A stretch of DNA of 64,000 nucleotides, from contig NC_135156.1 in assembly GCF_050948215.1 (NCBI RefSeq), forward strand, positions 16,367,257-16,431,256, written 5' to 3'. This DNA is from Halictus rubicundus. Taxonomy: Eukaryota; Arthropoda; Insecta; Hymenoptera; Halictidae. Under the pieces are notes generated by a model. It was given only the letters and a program-made list of their open reading frames with translations, searched no databases and was not told the origin of the DNA. This document shows positions 58,005-64,000 of the stretch, one piece after another (position 1 is the first letter of the stretch; the number at the start of each line of letters is the position of its first letter). The position numbers and the translations under genes are program-made.

Positions 58005-59466
58005 GACCGAGCGTACGCATTTATTTAGCAATTTTTTAAAGTATATCTTTGAAGGTGCTTCTCGTAGACGCTCATTAGTCTCTCTGTTGTTTATGACGTA
58101 ACAGCTGTTCATTTCATTTAATCGCTGGAAATTGAATTGTATGACGAGTTTGATCCCACTGTAAGTGAAAATAGACACAGCTGTCGGAGGATTAATTTAG
58201 AGCGGGGCAGATGTAAGACTCGAAAAGATCAATGTCCGTCAATTTTTTCGAGAAGGTTACCGGCGTGTAACGAATCGAAGAAAGCTGTCGGGGGGTGGCC
58301 GATCCGATCGAGAATCGGCGAATAAAATCATTTTCGGCTGGGCCGTACGAGCCCCCGTATAAATACCGGCGTCGGTGATGAATACGTCTGACCTAGCTTG
58401 GCCCGAGATAATCGAAAATATGAAAAACAGTCGGCATTTGGTTAAGTTCGGAGGCTGGGAAAGCGTCGAGTGGCGCACTGTATGCGGCCCGTGAACTGCA
58501 GAACCATGGGCGTTGCTCGGGTAGTAGCGATTCATTCCCCTCTTTATCGTTCCTTCTACTCCAGCTTTATATAGCCGCCCACCCCGTCCCCAGAACCTCA
58601 GCCCCCACCCCTCGGAGCGGGGCTGGCCCCCAACCCCCCGTTTCCACACAGCCCCCCATCCCCCTCGACCCCTCCCCCGTCTCCTCGCAGCCCCGAACCC
58701 GCCGCTTCCAACCCCCAGCCCCCAATCCACCGCCTCGCCCCTTCTAGCCAACTACCACCCACTCTCATTTTAAACTTTCAAAGGAAAAAAGCTAGAAATA
58801 CTTTAACTCGAAATGAAATTTCAAAAGGATGGAAGGGGGGCCCCCGACAACGATTCCCTCTCCAACGAACAACCCTCTCCTTGCTTCTTTCTTCCGCGTT
58901 GCAGCGCGACTGAAAAATATGTAATACGAATTCAGATACCCTTCCTTCGAACTCCCGACTAACCGTCTAGCACGCCATTCTCTCCGCCTAACCCACAGAC
59001 CCGGCATACGTTCTACGACACGCACCGTTTAAAAAAGGTCGGCGATGTCGCAGCCAAGATGCATGTCTCCCCCAAATTTTCATTATTTTGCATTCTGCTA
59101 CATCTACATTGCAAACCGGTCTTTCGTCGTGTCGCGAGAAACAAGCATCTTACATCCATCTGGCATCGACCTGACCCTCTGTCGTACCTCGCGAACGTGA
59201 ACGATTTTTATGCAACATGAAAATGTTCTGTATCAATTGCAGAAATAGAATAGAATCGAAATGAAGAGTTCTTTTCCTCTCTATTGATCTTAACGGATTG
59301 AGGATACATGTATCAGTATCGTTCAATTTTTTCACTATTTTAGATTTCACTTACTAACAACCAGACCGTGATTAGACGACCGGAGATTGACTATTAGATG
59401 ACCGGTGATTTCATCTTAGACAAGAATAATGCGATCGAATGTGAACAATGAAAACATTTCAACAGT

Positions 59467-59686
59467 TTAACACGTTCGCTGCCGAACAAGTATTCCCAGA
59501 AATCCCGCAAAATCAAAATAATTTAATCGTTGTAATAACAACTGCAGAATTATCATAAGGATTACTTTTTCGGTTCAAGCAGCAATATTGTGAACAAAAT
59601 TAATTTTTGAAGATTGGCATTCTATGACCGACGTGACAGTCAACGAGCGTAAAATATTTAAAAAATGGATGTCCACGACGCGTTAA
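59467..59686. mobile_element. TTAA-flanked element, family D-like
   Basis: TTAACACGTTCGCTGCCG to GTCCACGACGCGTTAA; 220 bp with CGTGACAGTCAACGAGCGT near the right end. Ends resemble family D. Confidence 0.55.
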
Positions 59687-60304
59687 AAGATCATCGAAAT
59701 CCGGAAGGAAGTAGCTTTTCCGTAGCTTTGGCAAACTCCACCTGAACGCGTTTACTATATTTTCCCCGGCCATATACCGAAGTAAATGTGTTTCGACGAG
59801 TGGACCACCCCCTTGTCCAGGAAATCCCTCGAGCGTCCTCGTTCTTGCGAATACATCGACTTCACAGATATTAGGCGGCCCAGAAAGTCGCTGCGGTTTT
59901 CGTACCTCCGAAATTAAACGGTTTTCCCACTTTTCCAGCAAATTTATATTGTAGAAATCTGAATAGGCCTTAATATCTTAACTCAAGACCACAAGTTAGT
60001 TATCTGTAATATTTATTCACGTGAATCGTTTACAGTTCAAAGATGAAATATCTGTTTCACGAAAATAGAGTTACAACAGCGATATCAGCTTGAACCGCAC
60101 CTACTTTCTAAGCTACCTCTCAAAATTCCAATAACTCCTCCAAATTTTTTCCGTCTCTTTAATAACCACGACAGCTCATTAAATAACAATTATATAATTC
60201 CAGTAAAATTACAATCGTGTCGACTGCAGCACCAACGTGTCTCCGACTTTTCTTCTTGCTTCCTCACGCGATCTTCGCCTTATCATCTACGAAAACAGAT
60301 CATT

Positions 60305-60310
60305 TTTATT
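60305..60310 (-). terminator. Candidate polyadenylation signal of the FLAD1 homologue
   Basis: AATAAA on the minus strand about 170 bases past the stop codon. Confidence 0.5.
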
Positions 60311-60479
60311 TATTAAAGAAAACAGATTTCTCATTGAGAGAGACAGGAAAGAATTTTTAAACTTAATTTTACACGATTTAAACCATCGTTCTTGTGTGTA
60401 TCGGTCGACGATCATTATTTTTCGGAGATGTATACCATAATGTAGGACAACAGAATATTTTCTTTTCTTACCGAAACGA

Positions 60480-60735
60480 TCATACTTCGTCCGCAGTATG
60501 ATAATGTATAGAGAGAGACCCGACGAAACTCGCGACATCTTCGTCCGTCCACTCGATCAGAGGAAAATGTATTTGTACGCTCGGAAGAGACTCGCTAAAC
60601 AATCTCTCGAGCCTCTGATAATCTTCTATTTCCCTTTCGCTGCCGTTCGATCGTTTTCCGAGCAACAACATCCGCATTTCCGGTCTAATTAGAACCGTTC
60701 CGTTGTTTTTCAAGCAGCACAATTCGACGTTGTAC
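60480..60735 (-). CDS. FLAD1: FLAD1 homologue exon 9 (last)
   Basis: The acceptor tgtgatag is the only nearby one that keeps phase, giving EISNRYNVELCC. The exon encodes MLLLGKRSNGS and PLIEWTDEDVASFV and stops TGA at 60482-60480, shorter than the family norm. Confidence 0.8.
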
Positions 60736-62457
60736 CTATCACAATAGTCCATTTCTTTTGTTTCGATTACGGATTCGGTTTCCATTACTTTCGCGTAGCG
60801 CTAACAATAGCCGCATCTACCTGTTGCTAATTTCTTGAAGAAACTTATTCGCTGTTGGACAGATGCCGCGCAATTTGGTCTTCGAAGGTCCCCCGAGCTT
60901 TTCCATCGTAACGCGAGCAAGATGCACCATGACAACGGATTCTGCACAACCGTCCAAATAGATCCAGACCTCCTCGGGTTTCCGACAATAGTCTCTGGAA
61001 AGAAGATAAAGCGAGAAAGATTGAGAAATCCGCCGATTTTGAAAACGCTACGGCACGAGCAATCGATACTTTTTTCCACTTGATGCATTACAGGAATATT
61101 TCGAAGGACTTCTGATAAATCGATCTACGCTCCGAGTTTTCGAGCAACTGTTCGTATTTGCTCAGGGCGTCGACGTGAGGCGTGCGATCGTAATTCACCA
61201 GCACGCCGCTCGGAACTCGAGAACAAAACATTCTTTTGGCAGCCTCGGTGTCCTCCTCGTTCTCGCTCTCTATGGTGATACGCGCTTTGTAATACCTGCA
61301 ACAAATATTTCGAATCTTACAGACACCTTCGACGATCGCGCGACAAACTTTTCTATCGTGTGAAAATCTCGTTACCTATTAGTCTCCGGATACGAGCCGA
61401 ACGTGACGTTCGGACACTTCCGTACAACATCGTTTAACACGTTCGCGAACGAGTCTTCCCTCGCGTTTAAGAAAACCTCTACGGTTGAAAAAGATTTGTA
61501 TCCGGAAAATAACTCCTACAAACATCTTCTATAATTGTTTCTCCGAAATAAGAGAATTGTCACAGAATGTACCTTGCACAGAGCCTGAAATGGAAATTCG
61601 AAGAACATAGGTGATCCAGGAAAGACAAAAACGTTCCGCAACTCTATGCAGGGGTAAGGAAAAGCTTCTCCCGTGACTGGGCTTATGCAAAATTTGAGAA
61701 CAGATTTGGTTGGAATCTGGAAGAAGATTGTGAAATTATTTCAACCGCTGAACGACAACTGTGAAACCTGGACTTACGTATGCCATTTTATAAGCAGGAG
61801 AAGGAAAATCATTGCAACCAAAGCGATTCTTCACGATGTCCACCAATTTTGGATGATAATGCAGCGTATCGTCGAAAGCCAATCCCAAGGCTGTGAAATA
61901 CATATTATTTTATCTAGAATGTTCCATGTGCGAATTCCAAATAAATACCTTGATAAGTGACATCGTCATGAGTCGGTCCTATTCCCCCAGTGGTAAACAC
62001 GTAATTAAAATTTCCGGAGAAACGCTTGATCGCTCTCGCGATATCCTGGACGTCGTCCCGAACGACAGTGATCTGTAATGCGTCGATTATTTTAATACGT
62101 CTATGACAACGGAACCGGTGATTAAGATGTGCACGTAGAAACTAACTTTTTGAACCCTGACTCCATGCTTGTACAGTAAATGGCTCGCATAAAAGGAATT
62201 AGTGTCTCTCACTTGAGCCTTCAAAATCTCATCGCCGACAACTACACAGAAAGACAAAAATAGAAGCCAAGATTTTTAACGCGGGAAACAATGTACACGA
62301 GCGTACGCAACTGACAATTGCACAGGCTGTTATTACCAATTATCCCCGCCGTCGGGTGTTCCTCTTTACTTTTGTTATGTACCAACTTTACCCTCGTGGT
62401 TGTTAGTCCATGGTGCTTCGACGAGATATTTGCTAAACATCGTCGCAAGTGTATCAT
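60480..62457 (-). CDS. FLAD1: FAD synthase homologue with degenerate synthase domain (9 exons, 456 aa)
   Basis: Minus-strand exons 62457-62337, 62241-62147, 62072-61949, 61890-61778, 61716-61573, 61515-61376, 61295-61092, 60994-60821 and 60735-60480 join in phase to 456 codons. The first ~32 residues are basic with no acidic residue, possibly a mitochondrial signal. Residues about 36-200 form the MoaB/CinA-like molybdopterin-binding domain: IIVVGDEILKAQVRDTNS, then FTTGGIGPTHDDVTYQALG (101-117) and VFVFPGSPMFFEF. In FLAD1 this half can hydrolyse FAD. The C-terminal half aligns with the PAPS-reductase-type FAD synthase domain (KPEEVWIYL, PLIEWTDEDV), but the NGGKD loop reads LDGCAES (327-333), GxRxxDP reads GKRSNGS (398-404), and the protein ends about where the last conserved block (YDRGYTS-like) should follow. 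FAD synthase activity is therefore unlikely; this is an inference. Confidence 0.9.
60821..60994 (-). CDS. FLAD1: FLAD1 homologue exon 8 (degenerate nucleotide-binding loop)
   Basis: Acceptor tttccag, donor GTAGAT. Encodes RKPEEVWIYLDGCAESVVMV, where active family members have an SFNGGKD loop. If the following short intron were retained, an in-frame TAG would end the protein at once. Confidence 0.85.
61092..61295 (-). CDS. FLAD1: FLAD1 homologue exon 7
   Basis: Acceptor gttgcag, donor GTAATG. Encodes YYKARITIESENEEDTEAAK, then GVLVNYDRTPH; ends just before the synthase domain. Confidence 0.88.
61376..61515 (-). CDS. FLAD1: FLAD1 homologue exon 6
   Basis: Acceptor tttgtag, donor GTAACG. Encodes ELFSGYKSFSTVEVFLNARE and VTFGSYPE, matching the linker region of FLAD1. 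Confidence 0.88.
61573..61716 (-). CDS. FLAD1: FLAD1 homologue exon 5
   Basis: Acceptor cttccag, donor GTACAT, 48 codons in phase 0. Encodes CISPVTGEAFPYPCIEL and VFVFPGSPMFF, end of the molybdopterin-binding-like domain. Confidence 0.9.
61778..61890 (-). CDS. FLAD1: FLAD1 homologue exon 4
   Basis: Acceptor tttcacag, donor GTAAGT. Encodes ALGLAFDDTLHYHPKLVD onward to KMAY. Confidence 0.9.
61949..62072 (-). CDS. FLAD1: FLAD1 homologue exon 3
   Basis: Acceptor cattacag, donor GTATTT. Encodes VVRDDVQDIARAI and TTGGIGPTHDDVTYQ, the most conserved motif of the domain. Confidence 0.94.
62147..62241 (-). CDS. FLAD1: FLAD1 homologue exon 2
   Basis: Acceptor ctgtgtag, donor GTTAGT. Completes VVGDEILKAQVRDTNSF, the first nucleotide-binding motif of the MoaB/CinA-like fold. 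Confidence 0.92.
62337..62457 (-). CDS. FLAD1: FLAD1 homologue exon 1
   Basis: ATG at 62457-62455, 40 codons plus one base, donor GTAATA. No earlier in-frame ATG is seen upstream. It encodes MIHLRRCLANISSK... ending PTAGII. Confidence 0.85.
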
Positions 62458-63714
62458 AATTGACCGTTTAACCTTACAATGTACGGTTATCGTACGGTAA
62501 CGTTCTCGAGGATCGTTTCGCAGCGCCTCGCAACTAAAACGCTAGTCGAATTGACCCGGTTCCTCGAAATGTACCTAACGGAAGGCTAAATATCATACAA
62601 ATACATGCGGCATTTTCCTCCGTTTCGAATGTTGAAACGATTGAAAGATCAGGTATGATTGTTGCCGTACATGTCGCCAGACACCGCGCATTTTACGGCA
62701 ATAATCATTTCCCCGGCGAAAAACAGCATCTTGGACAAGTAGAGTCACCTGTGGCGAAATGTTCAAACTAGGGATGTTCGATTACGATTCGATTCTTTCA
62801 GTGAAAAGATAGAATCGACCTTTTTTCTGTCCAATAGCATTCTTTCGGAGGTGTTCGATTGTTCCGCAAAGAATCGATTCTCGACATTGAAAAGTATCGA
62901 TAGCTATCGAGGGTCGTTTGAAATTGTGTATTGACACCTGTGCAAATCTGATTTTTTTGTTTTTTTTTAATAATGAGGCACACAGGCGTAGTGATGGGCA
63001 TTATCGACTAAATTCAACTATCGACTAATTACTATTTAGTTACTACATACATACTATCGAATATTTAGTCGATAGTTTTTAGTCGACTGAAATTTCGTTT
63101 TAGTGGTTACGTCTAGATTGCGGGCTATAGTCTATGCCTACGTATATCACATGTACAGTTTATATCGCATAAATAGCAATAAGATTTTAACATCTAATAT
63201 GAATTAAAGTATTGAAATATCTATTACATATTTCATTACTTGCATATTTGCACGTCCTGTCATAATCATGTATTTCTAACCTTTTCGTTTCTTCGTGTGA
63301 CACTGACATTTGAAATTTCAAGATGGCGACGTGTAAAACGTCGATAGTTTAAAAAATCAGTCGACTGAAAATAGTAGTTGGCTACTATCGATTTAGTCGA
63401 TAGTTTTTAGTCGATGGTGCCCATCACTACACAGGCGCTTGTTTTCAGAATTATGTAAAACCCTTAGAGGGCTAAAGAAAAGACAACGCTGTCTGTATGT
63501 TGTGCGTCAAGGTCATCCAATTTGGAGACACTGCGATGAAAGTTGAACGACACGAGTTTCGCCTCTTGTATGATACATACTCTGTGTTTGTCGGTGAGAC
63601 ACAGCGAGACACCAGCGAAAGTTTAGATTGTAGCACGTTTACCTGTCAGTCGTTGTGAAAGCGATTGTCAGACGGGTGGATCATTGTAATGATCTATTCG
63701 ATCAAACGCGTAGA
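62458..63714. promoter_or_regulatory. Divergent upstream region between FLAD1 homologue and p24 gene
   Basis: The two genes start in opposite directions 1.26 kb apart. The interval contains a hAT-type MITE (62989-63429) and a repeat-like TAGGGATGTTCGATTACG sequence (62770). No TATA box or motif could be assigned with confidence, so shared regulation is a possibility only. Confidence 0.4.
62989..63429. mobile_element. hAT-type MITE with 8-bp target duplication
   Basis: Starts TAGTGATGGGCATTATCGAC and ends GATGGTGCCCATCACTA, flanked on both sides by CACAGGCG. Multiple internal TTTAGTCGATAG and ATCGACTAAA units are spread in both orientations. AT-rich, no transposase. Confidence 0.93.
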
Positions 63715-63903
63715 ATGTATACTTTTTTACGAAGTCTGGTTCTCGGGGTGGTTTTCAGCCTTGTGAATACCAGCACGGCTGGATCCTGGAACGAACCTTT
63801 GCCATTGGTAATCTCGAATTACAAAGTACAAATCGATGCCGGGAAAGAGGATTGTTACTTTCAATATGCTTCCGCCGGAGCGGATTTCTACGTGCACTTT
63901 CAG
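63715..63903 (+). CDS. p24/TMED family cargo receptor, first coding exon (partial gene)
   Basis: p24 (emp24/GOLD) proteins are type I membrane proteins that sort cargo between ER and Golgi. The exon encodes 63 residues: a signal peptide (MYTFLRSLVLGVVFSLVNTS), a short linker and the start of the GOLD domain with YKVQIDAGKEDCYFQYASAG and FYVHFQ, ending at donor GTACGTC in phase 0. The pattern DAGKEDC is close to Drosophila logjam / TMED6-like members as I recall them. The rest of the GOLD domain, coiled coil, membrane segment and tail lie beyond the window. The ATG at 63715 is the first in frame; it is followed by a good signal peptide. Transcribed divergently from the FLAD1 homologue. Confidence 0.87.
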
Positions 63904-64000
63904 GTACGTCACAGAGTTGCGTCTCTTTCGATCCGTCGATTCAAATCATTTCGTTTACACGAAGCGTTCGATTGAATTTGAAACTCGTCTGCCGCTTGAA
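63904..64000 (+). other. Start of p24 gene intron 1
   Basis: The sequence after the GTACGTC donor shows no conserved coding and runs to the window end. Confidence 0.75.

Larger units (their letters stand above)
44175..60479. other. Intergenic region rich in TTAA-type elements
   Basis: No recognisable gene between the Tc3-like element and the 3' end of the FAD synthase homologue. It contains the MITEs listed separately, a 12-unit satellite-like array (50811-51970), a pyrimidine-rich block (49600-50350), and a CpG- and (CCA)n-rich block (56400-57290). A 372-codon frame at 52723-53841 (minus) has no recognisable domain. Confidence 0.6.

Noticed and set aside
59600..59941. 113-codon minus-strand frame downstream of the FLAD1 homologue
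   Set aside because: Part lies in a TTAA-type element and the rest (WENRLISEV, FPGQGGGPLVE) matches no family I know; no convincing splice sites. Possibly a transposon remnant.
62769..62988. Second hAT-type element beginning TAGGGATGTTCGATTACG
   Set aside because: A matching right end and target duplication could not be found, so it was not listed as an element.

Overview
The window looks like nuclear DNA from an insect, most likely a hymenopteran (bee, ant or wasp). The evidence is: genes split by short introns with GT/AG (once GC/AG) borders, CpG-rich stretches full of microsatellites, hAT, mariner, Tc3 and TTAA-flanked miniature elements, and proteins of animal-only families. The order is inferred from general genome character, not from a search.

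Three genes can be supported. (1) A TOX-family HMG-box gene occupies the minus strand from 40959 down to 830. Ten coding exons join without a frame break into 648 codons. Nine lie in the first 6.3 kb and the putative first coding exon lies at 40888-40985, so one intron is about 34.6 kb. The protein has the TFHTPSxGDE motif, a lysine-rich nuclear signal, one HMG box, three long polyglutamine tracts and the cysteine-rich TOX C-terminus. (2) An FAD synthase homologue (FLAD1 type) on the minus strand, 62457-60480, has nine exons and 456 codons. Its molybdopterin-binding-like N-terminal half is well kept, but the C-terminal synthase half has lost its nucleotide-binding and GxRxxDP motifs and ends early. 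(3) The first coding exon of a p24/TMED cargo-receptor gene (plus strand, 63715-63903) runs off the right edge. Genes 2 and 3 are divergent and share a 1.26 kb upstream region that carries a hAT-type miniature element.

The rest is non-coding. 6.3-40.9 kb is the giant TOX intron, 41.0-42.6 kb is a CpG-rich region just upstream of the putative first TOX coding exon, 42.6-44.2 kb is an inactivated Tc3-like transposon with a TA duplication, and 44.2-60.5 kb is repeat-filled intergenic DNA.

The most striking structural theme is the number of short elements bounded by TTAA and ending in CCCTTTG-, CACTAG-, CACGTT- or CCCTTAA-type inverted repeats (piggyBac-like borders). Several sit end to end sharing one TTAA: three in a row at 19372-20228, and pairs at 38733 and 39773. 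Others are nested at TTAA sites (55373-55860, 17340-18293, 45574-46224). A related TTAAGGGTTAA motif recurs in every unit of a 12-copy, ~96 bp tandem array at 50811-51970.

Coordinates of exons were read from splice borders and reading phase by eye; TE limits are by eye from inverted repeats and target duplications.
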